Shown in pieces: positions 15,148 to 24,209 of a DNA stretch of 64,000 bases; positions within the stretch are counted from its first letter, which is position 1, and each line of letters starts with the position of its first letter. The notes under the pieces are model-generated. The model saw only the letters and a program-made list of their open reading frames with translations. It searched no databases and was not told where the DNA came from. The stretch covers positions 1-64,000 of the forward strand of contig JBFLXB010000013.1 of NCBI GenBank assembly GCA_040757335.1, in the 5' to 3' direction. Both the position numbers and the translations under genes were made by a program. The stretch comes from Nitrospirota bacterium (lineage in GTDB: Bacteria > Nitrospirota > Nitrospiria > 2-01-FULL-66-17).

Positions 15148-16478
15148 TGAGACACGTGATCCGGAGAAGGGGTATGGTCGCTGTCGTCGCGATCGCATGG
15201 TTCGGCTGGTCAACGGTCACGGCGGACGCTGAACCCATGGCCTTGGGGCAGGTTTACGCCCTGGCTGTACAGCACAGCGAAGATCTTCAGATCAGGGTAG
15301 AAGGCGTGCGCCAAGCGGAACAAGAAGAGCGCCGCGCCCTGTCGGCGGTGTTGCCGAAACTGACCGTTAACGGCGACTACACGCTGACTCCTGAGGAAAC
15401 TGGTGTCGCCGGCGCCACGATCCTTCTCCAACCGGAGTCGAGTTATGGCTGGGAGGCGCGTGTGGAGCAACCGCTTTATTCCGGTGGGAAGAACCGTGCC
15501 GGACGACGCATTGCACAGCGGCAGATCGAGGCGGCCGGGAAAGACCTTCGGTTGGGTCGTGAAGCGTTGTTGTTGCGGGTCGCGGACGTTTTTTACACCG
15601 TCTTGCGGGCGCAGAAGAACGTGGAAATCCAGATGCGCAACGTCGAGCGGCTCAAGGAGCATCGCCGACTGGCCGAGTTGCGGTACAAGGTCGGCGAAGT
15701 GACCGAGTCGATCCTGTTGCGGGCGGAGGCCGAACTCGCCAGCGCCAACGCCGACCTGGTGGCCAGGGAGCGAGACGTGGCCGTAGCCAAACGCGAACTC
15801 GCGCTGCTGACGGGGTTGCCCGGAGACGTCGAAATCGTGGAACCCGAGGTGCCGGACGTGCCGGCCGAGTCGATGGCGCAATTGCTGGAAGCCGCGAAAA
15901 CCAGCCGTGACGAGGTCCAGCGAAGCCACCTGAACGAACGGATCGCGGAGGAACAAGTGTCGTTCGCCCGCGGAAATTTTCTCCCCAGCCTCGATCTCGA
16001 AGGCGCGTACTCCAGGCGCAAACAGGATCCCAGGCCGAACTTCTTCATCGAAGAAAACTGGAGGGTCGCCGCCACGATTGACATTCCATTGTTCGAGGGT
16101 GGGCTCCGCAAGGCGGAGTTCCGACAGGCCAAGTCCAGGCTCGAACAAAGTCGGTTGGAAACCGCCAAGCTGAGCAAAGACATCGATCTGGAGGTGACGA
16201 GCGCGGGCCTCACCCTTGAGGCGGTCAGCCGCGCACTGGACTCGCGCCAGGAACAACTCCGTTTCTCCAAGAAGAACTATGAGATGGTGTCCAAACAATT
16301 CACGTTCGGCCTGGCCACCAACTTGGACGTTCTGGACGCCAACCAGACGCTGATCGAAGCCGAACGCGACGTGATCGCGGCGACGTACGATCGACACTTG
16401 GCCATTTTGGAGGTGCAACGCAGCGTGGGGCGGTTTCTTGCGGAGGCGGAACAGGCGATGCCCAAGGAGTCGATGTGA
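15147..16478 (+). CDS. TolC-family outer-membrane efflux protein
   Basis: A 443-residue outer-membrane factor. The signal peptide is VVAIAWFGWSTVTADAEP, followed by two OEP repeats of long amphipathic helices (for example REALLLRVADVFYTVLRAQKNVEIQ and the C-terminal repeat KNYEMVSKQFTFGLATNLDVLDANQTLIEAER). It forms the trans-envelope tunnel for the adaptor and RND pump downstream. ATG 15147 overlaps the tetR stop; GTG 15144 is an alternative start. Its last codons overlap the adaptor gene start. Confidence 0.93.
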   Translation: MRHVIRRRGMVAVVAIAWFGWSTVTADAEPMALGQVYALAVQHSEDLQIRVEGVRQAEQEERRALSAVLPKLTVNGDYTLTPEETGVAGATILLQPESSYGWEARVEQPLYSGGKNRAGRRIAQRQIEAAGKDLRLGREALLLRVADVFYTVLRAQKNVEIQMRNVERLKEHRRLAELRYKVGEVTESILLRAEAELASANADLVARERDVAVAKRELALLTGLPGDVEIVEPEVPDVPAESMAQLLEAAKTSRDEVQRSHLNERIAEEQVSFARGNFLPSLDLEGAYSRRKQDPRPNFFIEENWRVAATIDIPLFEGGLRKAEFRQAKSRLEQSRLETAKLSKDIDLEVTSAGLTLEAVSRALDSRQEQLRFSKKNYEMVSKQFTFGLATNLDVLDANQTLIEAERDVIAATYDRHLAILEVQRSVGRFLAEAEQAMPKESM

Positions 16479-17578
16479 GGGCGGGAACCCGCAAGCGACT
16501 CGGCGTCGTTGTGACGCTGGCGATTGTCGGCGCGGCGTGGGCGGCCTTCGCGCAACGCGCGGGCGGACCGCCTGGCGCCGGAGGTCCGCCGGGCGGGATG
16601 CCGCCGATGCCGGTGGAAGTCGCGCCCGTGCGCGTCGGCGCCGTGACCGATGAGATCGCAACCGTGGGGTCGCTCCAAGCGAACGAATCGGTGGTGATTC
16701 GCGCCGAGATCGCGCAGCGGATCACCGCGATCGAATTTACCGAGGGGCGCACCGCGAAAGCGGGCGATGTGTTGGTGCGGCTCGACGCCACGGAACTGGC
16801 CGCGCAGGTGGCGCAGAACGAAGCCGCGGCTGAGTTGGCCCGCGCAAACCTGGAGCGGGCCAAGCCCCTCCAGGCTGAGAAGTTGATCAGCCCGCAAGCC
16901 TTCGATGAGCTGAACGCCAAACTCAAAGAAGCCGAGGCCAATTTGGCCATTGCGCGCGAGCGGTTGAGCAAGGCGACCATTCGCGCGCCGTTCGGCGGCA
17001 AGCTGGGTCTGCGGCAGGTCAGCCCCGGCGACTACGTGCAGCCGGGCCAAGCGCTCGTGAACCTGGAAGATGTCTCCAGCGTGAAAGTGGATTTCCGAGT
17101 TCCCGGCGTGGATGTGAGCCGAGTCAACGTCCGTCAGGGGATTACGGTGCGCGTGGACGCGTTTCCGGACCGCACGTTCGCGGGCAAGATCGAGGCGATC
17201 GACCCTCGGCTGGACGAAGCCACCCGCACCGTGCTGGTGCGCGCCCGCATCCCGAGCCCGCGCGGCGAACTGCTGCCCGGAATGTTCGCGCGCGTGGCCG
17301 TGGTCGTGGCCGAGCGGCCGAACGCACTGTTGATTCCGGAGCAGGCCGTGGTGCCCATGGGCAACGACGCGTTCGTGTTCCGCGTGGTCGACGGTAAAGC
17401 GGCGATGGTCAAGGTCGGTATCGGTCAGCGAAGAGCCGGTGAAGCCGAGGTCGTCTCGGGGTTGAGTCCTCAAGACGTAGTGGTGATCGGCGGCCAGATG
17501 AAGATTCGCGACGGCGCACCCGTCACCGTCATCAACCAACAGAGCGCACCCGGCGGTGCACCGCCCGGTAAAGGCTAA
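16475..17578 (+). CDS. RND efflux periplasmic adaptor (MFP)
   Basis: A 367-residue HlyD/MexA-type adaptor. An N-terminal signal or anchor helix is followed by a Gly/Pro-rich linker (AGGPPGAGGPPGGMPPMP), then the barrel-sandwich half (NESVVIRAEIAQRITAIEFTEG), a helical hairpin (about residues 95-165), the second lipoyl half (ATIRAPFGGKLGLRQVSPGDYV), a beta-barrel domain and a membrane-proximal domain. It links the pump to TolC. GTG start, overlapping the OEP gene; the pump gene follows after three bases. Confidence 0.95.
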   Translation: MRAGTRKRLGVVVTLAIVGAAWAAFAQRAGGPPGAGGPPGGMPPMPVEVAPVRVGAVTDEIATVGSLQANESVVIRAEIAQRITAIEFTEGRTAKAGDVLVRLDATELAAQVAQNEAAAELARANLERAKPLQAEKLISPQAFDELNAKLKEAEANLAIARERLSKATIRAPFGGKLGLRQVSPGDYVQPGQALVNLEDVSSVKVDFRVPGVDVSRVNVRQGITVRVDAFPDRTFAGKIEAIDPRLDEATRTVLVRARIPSPRGELLPGMFARVAVVVAERPNALLIPEQAVVPMGNDAFVFRVVDGKAAMVKVGIGQRRAGEAEVVSGLSPQDVVVIGGQMKIRDGAPVTVINQQSAPGGAPPGKG

Positions 17579-17581
17579 ATC

Positions 17582-20500
17582 GTGTTTCTGCCCGAACTCT
17601 CCATTCGCCGGCCGGTCCTCGCGACCGTGATGAGTCTGATGCTGATTTTGATCGGCATCATCTCATACACCCGCCTGGCGGTTCGGGAATACCCCAATAT
17701 CGATGCGCCCATTGTCTCGGTCCGCACGGTCTATATCGGAGCGAGCGCCGAGGTGGTGGAGAGCCAAATCACCCAGCCGATCGAGGATTCGCTCGCCGGC
17801 ATCGAAGGCATCAGGGTCATCAAGTCCGTCAGCCGTGAGGAGGTCAGTCAGGTCACGGTGGAGTTCACCTTGGATCGCGACATCGACGCGGCGGCGAACG
17901 ACGTGCGGGACCGCACCGCGCGCGTCCGGGGTTTGTTGCCCGAGGAGGCGGACGAGCCGGTGATCGCCAAGATCGAGGCCGACGCCTTCCCCATTATCTG
18001 GCTCGCCTTCTCCAGCGACCGCCACACGCCGTTGGAGATCACCGACTATGCAGACCGCGTGGTCAGGGACCGCCTGCAGACCTTGCCGGGCGTGGCCAGC
18101 GTCATCATCGGGGGCGAGCGCCGTTACGCCATGCGCTTGTGGCTGGACCGGGAGCGGTTGGCCGCGTACGGCCTGACCCCGCAGGACGTGGAAGACGCGC
18201 TGCGCCGCCAAAACGTCGAAGTGCCGTCGGGCCGCATTGAAAGCCGACAGCGTGAATTCACGGTGCTGACTGAAACCGATCTGCGCACGCCCGAGGAGTT
18301 CGATCGTCTCATCATTCGGGAGGTCAACACGTATCCGGTCCGCTTGCGCGACGTGGGCTACGCCGAACTTGGGGCGGCCGACGACCGTAACGCGGTGCGG
18401 GTCAACGGCGATCCCGCGGTGGGGGTGGGCGTGGTCAAACAATCCAACGCCAATACCTTGGCCGTGGCCAAAGCGGTCAAAGCGGAACTGCCCAAGCTGA
18501 CCGCCGGGCTCCCGGCCGGGATGACGCTGCAGATCGGGTTTGACAGTTCGGTCTTCATCGACGAGTCGATCAAGTCGGTCTTCGAAGCTTTGGCGGAAGC
18601 GCTGATCCTGGTCGTGCTGGTCATTTTCTATTTCCTGCGTTCGGGCCGCGCCACGCTCATCCCGTTCGTCACGATCCCGGTGTCGTTGATCGGCGCGTTC
18701 GTCTTTGTCTACGCGCTGGGGTTTTCCGTCAACGTGCTGACGCTGCTGGCGCTGGTGCTGGCGATCGGGCTGGTGGTGGACGACGCGATCGTGGTGCTGG
18801 AGAATATCTACCGCCGCATCGAGCGCGGGATGCCGACGGGACAGGCGGCGCTCGAGGGCAGCAAGGAGATCGCGTTCGCCGTGCTGGCGATGACGACCAC
18901 GGTCGCGGCGGTTTTTGTGCCCGTGGCCTTCATGACCGGCACCACCGGACGACTGTTCCGCGAATTCGCTCTGACGGTCTCCGCGGCGGTGATCGTGTCG
19001 GGTTTCGTGGCCCTGACACTGACCCCCATGATGTGCTCGAAGCTGTTGCGCCACGAGCTGCAACACGGCCGCATCTACCGCCTGATCGAGCGCGGGATCG
19101 AACGGTTGAACATTGGATACCGAGCGCTGCTCACCCGGTCGCTCAATCATCGCGCGTTGATCGTGTCGCTGGCCGTGGCGACCGCCGGGGCGATCGTGTT
19201 TCTGTTCATGACCCTCAAGGCCGAGCTCTCGCCGTTGGAGGATCGCGGCATCATGATCGGCGTGATGCTCGCACCCGAAGGCGCCACCATGGCGTATACC
19301 GACAGCTACGCCAGGCGCGTGGAAGGCATGTACAGCCAGGTGCCCGAGATCAGAACCTATTTTATGGTGGTGGCGCCAGGGCTCGAAAGGCCCAACCCCG
19401 TGACCTCCGCGTTTTCGTTCGTCATGCTGAAACCCTGGGACGAGCGCGAACGCAAGCAGCAGCAAATCGTGGGCGAGTTGATGCCCAAGATGTTCGGACT
19501 CCCCGGCGTGCTGGCGTTTCCCATCAATCCGCCCTCGCTTGGCCAGAGCTTTCGCAATCCCCCCGTGATGTTCGTGGTGCAGGCGAACACGTACGCCGAG
19601 CTGCAGACCATGGTGGATCAGTTGATGGCCAAGGCCCGCGAGTTCCCGGGGCTGGTCAACATGGACAGCGACCTGAAGTTGAACAAGCCCCAATTTGCGG
19701 TCACCCTCGATCGCGAGAAAACCGCGGACGTGGGCGTGGAAGTCGAGACCGTAGGCCGCACCCTGGAAACGCTGCTCGGAGGCCGGCAGGTCACGCGCTT
19801 CAAACGCGAGGGCGAGCAGTACGATGTCATTGTCAAAGTCGCGGACAAGGACCGGACCAGTCCCAACGACTTGACCGCCATCTACGTCCGCGGGAGCAAC
19901 GGCCAGTTGGTGCAGCTCTCCAATCTCATGCAGGTCAAAGAAACCGTGGCGCCGAAGGAATTGAATCACTTCAATCGCCTGCGGTCCGCCACGATCTCGG
20001 CGAACCTCGCGCCCGGGGTGGCGCTCGGTGACGCGCTGGAGTTCATGGAAAAAGCCGCGGCCGAGGTATTGCCGGCAGGCACGCAGACCGCGCTCGACGG
20101 ACAGTCGCGCGAGTTTGAAGAATCCGGCGCCAGCATGTACATCGCGTTTGCATTGGCGCTGATCTTTCTTTACCTGGTGCTGTCCGCGCAGTTCGAGAGC
20201 TTTGTGGATCCGTTCATCATCATGCTCTCGGTGCCGCTGGCCATGGCCGGCGCACTGCTGTCGTTGAAACTGACCGGCAACACGCTCAATGTCTACAGCC
20301 AGATCGGCATGGTGATGCTGGTGGGCTTGATCGCCAAGAACGGAATTTTGATCGTCGAATTCGCCAACCAGCTGCAGGAGCGGGGCCGGGCAGTGCGCGA
20401 GGCCGTGATTGAAGCCGCGTCGTTGCGCCTGCGACCGATCCTCATGACCACGGCCGCCATGATCCTGGGTTCGGTCCCGCTGGCTCTGGCAACCGGCGCA

Positions 20501-20704
20501 GGGGCGGAAAGCCGTCAGCAGATCGGCTGGGTGATCGTGGGCGGGTTGCTGCTGGGGACGTTGTTGACCCTGTTCGTGATCCCGACCTCGTACACCTTAC
20601 TCGCACGAAGGCGAACCAGCCCCACGGAGCCAACGCCCAAAGAGATCGAGGTGCAGACCTTGGCGGGCAACGGCGAAGGGGTTGGAGTGAGCGTCGAGAG
20701 CTAA
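17582..20704 (+). CDS. RND multidrug efflux permease (HAE1 type)
   Basis: A 1040-residue proton-driven inner-membrane pump. The duplicated fold has TM1 at residues 12-28, a large periplasmic loop, TM2-6 from about 335, a second half starting near 530, and a last helix near 1000. The proton-relay motif GLVVDDAIVVLENIYRR (two Asp) is at about residue 398-414, as in AcrB, so a drug/solvent rather than metal (HME) pump is likely. GTG start directly after the adaptor gene. The 3' end overlaps the convergent TPR gene by four bases. Confidence 0.96.
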   Translation: MFLPELSIRRPVLATVMSLMLILIGIISYTRLAVREYPNIDAPIVSVRTVYIGASAEVVESQITQPIEDSLAGIEGIRVIKSVSREEVSQVTVEFTLDRDIDAAANDVRDRTARVRGLLPEEADEPVIAKIEADAFPIIWLAFSSDRHTPLEITDYADRVVRDRLQTLPGVASVIIGGERRYAMRLWLDRERLAAYGLTPQDVEDALRRQNVEVPSGRIESRQREFTVLTETDLRTPEEFDRLIIREVNTYPVRLRDVGYAELGAADDRNAVRVNGDPAVGVGVVKQSNANTLAVAKAVKAELPKLTAGLPAGMTLQIGFDSSVFIDESIKSVFEALAEALILVVLVIFYFLRSGRATLIPFVTIPVSLIGAFVFVYALGFSVNVLTLLALVLAIGLVVDDAIVVLENIYRRIERGMPTGQAALEGSKEIAFAVLAMTTTVAAVFVPVAFMTGTTGRLFREFALTVSAAVIVSGFVALTLTPMMCSKLLRHELQHGRIYRLIERGIERLNIGYRALLTRSLNHRALIVSLAVATAGAIVFLFMTLKAELSPLEDRGIMIGVMLAPEGATMAYTDSYARRVEGMYSQVPEIRTYFMVVAPGLERPNPVTSAFSFVMLKPWDERERKQQQIVGELMPKMFGLPGVLAFPINPPSLGQSFRNPPVMFVVQANTYAELQTMVDQLMAKAREFPGLVNMDSDLKLNKPQFAVTLDREKTADVGVEVETVGRTLETLLGGRQVTRFKREGEQYDVIVKVADKDRTSPNDLTAIYVRGSNGQLVQLSNLMQVKETVAPKELNHFNRLRSATISANLAPGVALGDALEFMEKAAAEVLPAGTQTALDGQSREFEESGASMYIAFALALIFLYLVLSAQFESFVDPFIIMLSVPLAMAGALLSLKLTGNTLNVYSQIGMVMLVGLIAKNGILIVEFANQLQERGRAVREAVIEAASLRLRPILMTTAAMILGSVPLALATGAGAESRQQIGWVIVGGLLLGTLLTLFVIPTSYTLLARRRTSPTEPTPKEIEVQTLAGNGEGVGVSVES

Positions 20705-21471
20705 GTGGGCAAGCGACCCTCAGGCGCGAGGCCGTACCGGGTCTGAATCTCCACAATCCGTTCCCGGCAGCGGGTCACCAGTTCCGTATCGCCTTTCGCT
20801 TCGTAGACCGACACCAGTCCCCGCAACGCTTCGGCCTCACCCGCCACGTCGCCCAGGCTGATGAAGTGACTCGATGAAAAGTTGAAACACGTCTCAGCCT
20901 TGGCGAGCTTGCCTGCTTTAAGAAACGCCCGCCCAAGTTGGCCCCACGTGCCGGCCAGCCCCTCCTCGAATCCCGAACGTTTGTGACAGTCGATCGCGGT
21001 CTTCAGCGCGGCGATGGCCTCATCGAGCCGACCGGCATCCAACTCCAACAATCCGATGTTGCAGTGCAGAATGCCCAGCGACCGCGTGTCGCCGAGCGGG
21101 GTGAGGAGGTCCAGCGCTTCCAGATAACACGCCCGGGCCCGTTCGCGTTCACCGATTTCCCGCGCCAAGTTGCCCAGATTCACCAGCGCCTGCCCCGCGA
21201 TACCAGCATCCGGCGTCTCGCGCTGCAGCGTGAGCAACTCCTGAAAACACGCCCGTGCCGCCTCCCGATCTCCCAGCGCCGCGTGTACGCTGCCTAAACT
21301 CAACAGCACCGGCATCACTCGCCTCGGTTCCGCCCGCTTTCGCTCTTCGATCAGCGCCTCCTCAAAACACCGTAGCGCCGCCTCGAGCTGTCCGCGGTGC
21401 CAAAAGATTTCGCCACGGCGGAAGGCGGGAGAAGGGTCGTAGGAGACCGGCGTCGCCTCATTCCTCGACAC
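20701..21471 (-). CDS. TPR-repeat protein
   Basis: About 256 residues built from five to six tetratricopeptide repeats (for example FRRGEIFWHRGQLEAALRCF, GQALVNLGNLAREIGERERA, LGILHCNIGLLELDAGRLDE). It ends in IVEIQTRYGLAPEG. No signal peptide, so cytoplasmic. Starts are uncertain: GTG 21471 or TTG 21507. It is a paralogue of the TPR gene at 62183, sharing repeat layout and an ending of the type V(E/D)IxxRYGL. Partners are not identifiable from context; it converges on the efflux operon. Confidence 0.8.
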   Translation of the reverse strand: MSRNEATPVSYDPSPAFRRGEIFWHRGQLEAALRCFEEALIEERKRAEPRRVMPVLLSLGSVHAALGDREAARACFQELLTLQRETPDAGIAGQALVNLGNLAREIGERERARACYLEALDLLTPLGDTRSLGILHCNIGLLELDAGRLDEAIAALKTAIDCHKRSGFEEGLAGTWGQLGRAFLKAGKLAKAETCFNFSSSHFISLGDVAGEAEALRGLVSVYEAKGDTELVTRCRERIVEIQTRYGLAPEGRLPT

Positions 21472-21716
21472 GCCTTGCCTGTAGCACCCGCGCGGAGCAG
21501 TTGTCAATCACAGGGCCGAGGGGAGGCTGATCAGTAAGGGACCAGGTAGAGCAGGGGCGCTGCCGATTTTTCTGAGGGGGGAATCGGTGCGGTGGGAGTC
21601 GCGTTGGCTGCTTGAAGCGCTTCCCGCGGCTGTGCTAGGTTAAATCCTCTTCCCACCACACAAGAGGTCAGCCCCGTGGCTGGTTTGTCGGTCGCTTTCC
21701 ATGGAAGGAGAAGCAC

Positions 21717-22265
21717 ATGACTCGCATCTGGCTAGCAGTGATCGTAGTCCTTTGGGCGGTTCCGAGCATCGCCGCAGAGTTTCGTCTGACAAGCCCAGTT
21801 CTGAAAGACAAAGCCACCATCGCGAACGAGCAGGTCTTCAACGGCTTCGGGTGCACCGGCGGCAACATCTCTCCGGCCCTCGCGTGGGAAACCCCGCCCA
21901 AAGACACCAAGAGCTTCGCCGTAACTGTGTATGATCCCGACGCGCCGACCGGCAGCGGCTGGTGGCACTGGGTCATTTTCAACATCCCGCCGTCGGTCAC
22001 CCAACTCCCCGCCAATACCGGCAAGCCTGACGCCGGCCTGGCCCCTGTGCAGGCCATCCAGAGCATGACCGACTTCGGCGCGCCGGGTTACGGCGGCCCC
22101 TGCCCGCCTGCGGGCGACAAACCGCATCGCTACATTTTCACCGTGTACGCACTCAAGGTCGATCAACTGCCGCTCAAATCAGACGCCAGCGGGGCGATGG
22201 TGGGGTTCTATCTGAACCAGAATAGTCTGGCCAAAGCATCGTTCACGGCTACGTACGGCCGGTGA
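21717..22265 (+). CDS. Exported PEBP-family protein (YbhB/YbcL)
   Basis: A 182-residue phosphatidylethanolamine-binding-protein homologue with signal peptide [24 protein letters not shown] landmarks are [37 protein letters not shown] and [23 protein letters not shown], which build the anion pocket. Periplasmic; the bacterial role is unclear. AGGAGA lies seven bases before the ATG. A second PEBP gene without a clear signal is at 38974. Confidence 0.9.
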   Translation: MTRIWLAVIVVLWAVPSIAAEFRLTSPVLKDKATIANEQVFNGFGCTGGNISPALAWETPPKDTKSFAVTVYDPDAPTGSGWWHWVIFNIPPSVTQLPANTGKPDAGLAPVQAIQSMTDFGAPGYGGPCPPAGDKPHRYIFTVYALKVDQLPLKSDASGAMVGFYLNQNSLAKASFTATYGR

Positions 22266-22472
22266 GCAGGGCCGAGATTTAGATGAGCCTGAGTCTCCTT
22301 CAGCCGATGGCGCCTCGGTTAATTTTTGGACTGAGGGCCTTGACGCCTCAGGGCGTACTGTGGTCTGCTGCTGCGAGAGGTCCTGCACGCAGTGGGTATG
22401 GCGCGTCGGCCGAGGACACTGATGCGTGCCGCGTTCATCGTGCGGCGCTGAGTTCACGTGTTGAGATCCACG

Positions 22473-23552
22473 ATGTACCTCCCCCAGCGGAAAGTCGATG
22501 CGCTGTTCGCCCTCGTGCGCGACATGCATGCCACCCCTCCGTGGAAAGATCCCGAGCGTTTCTTCACGAGCCTGCACCGCGTCATCCCGTTTGACTATAC
22601 GGTCCCGTTCATGAAGCTCGACGCGGACACGGCGCGTATCATCCCGTCGACCCTCACCTTCACCAACGGCGGGCGGGATGACGCCGCGGTCTTTCGCGAT
22701 CACAACGGGTACTTCTACCGCTACAAGCACGCGCTGATCGCGTCCGCGCCCCGGCGCAAGTGCTTCAGCCTTCACTTTCCAGCCACACCGCAAATCCAGC
22801 TCCCCGAGGCCAAGTTCCGTGAATACCACAACGACTTCTGGCACAAGCACCGGATGGCGTTTTCCTGCGGCGGGTACTTCGACACGCCCGGCGGCAGGTT
22901 TGCCCTGTATCTCAGCCGCAGCGCCCAGCGTTCAGACTTCTCCGCCGAGGAGAAACATTTTCTCGATCTGCTCCTTCCGCACCTGCAGTTGCTCGCCACG
23001 TCGGCAGAGCAGGACCTCCCCGCGCTGTTTGTCGACGCGAAGGGCACGATGGTGTCGCGCGAGGGTGGAACCGGGAGTCCCGGAGGAACCGCGTCGCGCC
23101 TAGAGACGCGCATCAAGGAGTTTCTACCGAATTGGATCACTGAGGTCCGCGATCGGCCGCTGGCCGTGTTGCGTCGTGAGTTCCGCGAAGCAGGCACCAG
23201 TCACGCCCTGACCTTCTCGCAGATCGGCTTTGGTCGGACGCCGCTGTTTCGGGTGAGTTGGACGGCGCAGGACGCGACCCCGGTGCCCGCGGCCGTGCTC
23301 CGCGCGTTCGCCCACCAGCACCATCTCTCGCCCCGCGAAGCCGACGTCCTCGCGTGCGCCGTCGCGGGCAAGAGCATGAAGGAAATCGCGGTACAACTCG
23401 GCCTGGCCGTGGACACGATCAAGGAATACCTTGGTTCGCTCTACCGCAAGACCGACGTGGATGGCCGGGGACCGCTCGTGGCCAAGGTCTTGGCCGTGCT
23501 GGCAACACCAGGCACCGCGGAGGAAAGTCCCTCCCCAGGTCCTCGGTTCTGA
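22473..23552 (+). CDS. LuxR-family transcriptional regulator
   Basis: A 359-residue regulator. An N-terminal sensor-like region of about 280 residues (no confident domain; a GAF-like fold is possible) is followed by a C-terminal LuxR HTH, LSPREADVLACAVAGKSMKE to VDTIKEYLGSLYRKTDVDGRG. The same distinctive HTH ending (KEYLGSxYRK, VDGRGPLxAK) occurs in the MalT-like regulator at 33323. ATG 22473 is used; GTG 22458 is possible. It converges on the haemoglobin gene with a strong hairpin between. Confidence 0.85.
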   Translation: MYLPQRKVDALFALVRDMHATPPWKDPERFFTSLHRVIPFDYTVPFMKLDADTARIIPSTLTFTNGGRDDAAVFRDHNGYFYRYKHALIASAPRRKCFSLHFPATPQIQLPEAKFREYHNDFWHKHRMAFSCGGYFDTPGGRFALYLSRSAQRSDFSAEEKHFLDLLLPHLQLLATSAEQDLPALFVDAKGTMVSREGGTGSPGGTASRLETRIKEFLPNWITEVRDRPLAVLRREFREAGTSHALTFSQIGFGRTPLFRVSWTAQDATPVPAAVLRAFAHQHHLSPREADVLACAVAGKSMKEIAVQLGLAVDTIKEYLGSLYRKTDVDGRGPLVAKVLAVLATPGTAEESPSPGPRF

Positions 23553-23608
23553 CTCAACACGGCCCCAAACGGCCCCAATGTTCCGGCATCGCCGTCTCGC
23601 GCGCTGGA

Positions 23609-23642
23609 GGCGAGCCGCGCACTACCGGCAACGCGGCTCGCC
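23609..23642. terminator. Bidirectional terminator hairpin
   Basis: GGCGAGCCGCG and CGCGGCTCGCC form a perfect 11-bp stem around a 12-base loop, midway between the convergent LuxR-type gene and the truncated haemoglobin gene. It is well placed to stop transcription from both sides. Confidence 0.75.
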
Positions 23643-23667
23643 TTGCTTGCCATTCGCTCGTGGCCGC

Positions 23668-24117
23668 CTACATCCGCTCCACAATGTCCTGCTTCATCGG
23701 CCCAAGTACCGACAACAATTCGTTCTTTTCCTTGGCCGGCACCTTGAATTTGTCCAACGTGGCAATCAGATCCTCGACCAAGGCGTCGAAGTCCTGCGCC
23801 GTGATCCCCATGCCGGCGTGGCTGGACTTCATATCTCGGCCGCGATAAGCACAAGGCCCGCCGGACGCCTGGCAGATCTGGTCCACCAGCATCGCCTTGA
23901 GCCGCGGGATATTCGCGTTGGCGAATCGGCCGTTGATCCGGCTGTCCGCGGCCACGCGTCCCACAAAATCCTCGACCACGGCCTCGATCGCGGGTTTCTC
24001 GCCAAGCCGCTGGTACAGCGAGGCATCTGTTTTCGACATCAGACTTCCACCGGCACACCCTGCGGCCAACCACAGCGCCGCGACCACTACCGCAACTTGC
24101 TTTGACATCCGAACCAT
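23668..24117 (-). CDS. Lipoprotein truncated haemoglobin (group I-like)
   Basis: A 149-residue protein. The lipoprotein signal ends in lipobox LAAGC. The globin follows: SLYQRLGEKPAIEAVVEDFV, RFANANIPRLKAML, and the F-helix SSHAGMGITAQDFDALVEDL with the proximal haem His. The residue after DF, usually the distal Tyr B10, is Val here, and two Cys occur (QICQASGGPC). Export and lipid anchoring point to a periplasmic or outer-membrane haem protein that handles O2, NO or haem. AGGAG precedes ATG 24117. It is last in a minus-strand gene block, after a strong hairpin. Confidence 0.88.
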   Translation of the reverse strand: MVRMSKQVAVVVAALWLAAGCAGGSLMSKTDASLYQRLGEKPAIEAVVEDFVGRVAADSRINGRFANANIPRLKAMLVDQICQASGGPCAYRGRDMKSSHAGMGITAQDFDALVEDLIATLDKFKVPAKEKNELLSVLGPMKQDIVERM

Positions 24118-24167
24118 CTTCAGCTCCTTTCCTCTCCTCTTGTCCTTTGGGTATGGTTGACCCTGCA

Positions 24168-24193
24168 GGAGGGGCGCGGTGACGCGCCCCTCC
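24168..24193. terminator. Hairpin between DUF4331 and haemoglobin genes
   Basis: GGAGGGGCGCG and CGCGCCCCTCC form a perfect 11-bp stem with loop GTGA. No T-run follows on the minus strand. It may partly terminate the upstream genes, so that the haemoglobin gene is expressed at a different level. Confidence 0.65.
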
Positions 24194-24209
24194 CTTGCAG
24201 TCCTCGGTC

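Noticed and set aside
17663-19969. 768-residue ORF on the minus strand
   Set aside because: Antisense shadow of the RND pump gene; composition is His/Arg/Gln-rich with no domain, as expected from GC-rich reverse reading.
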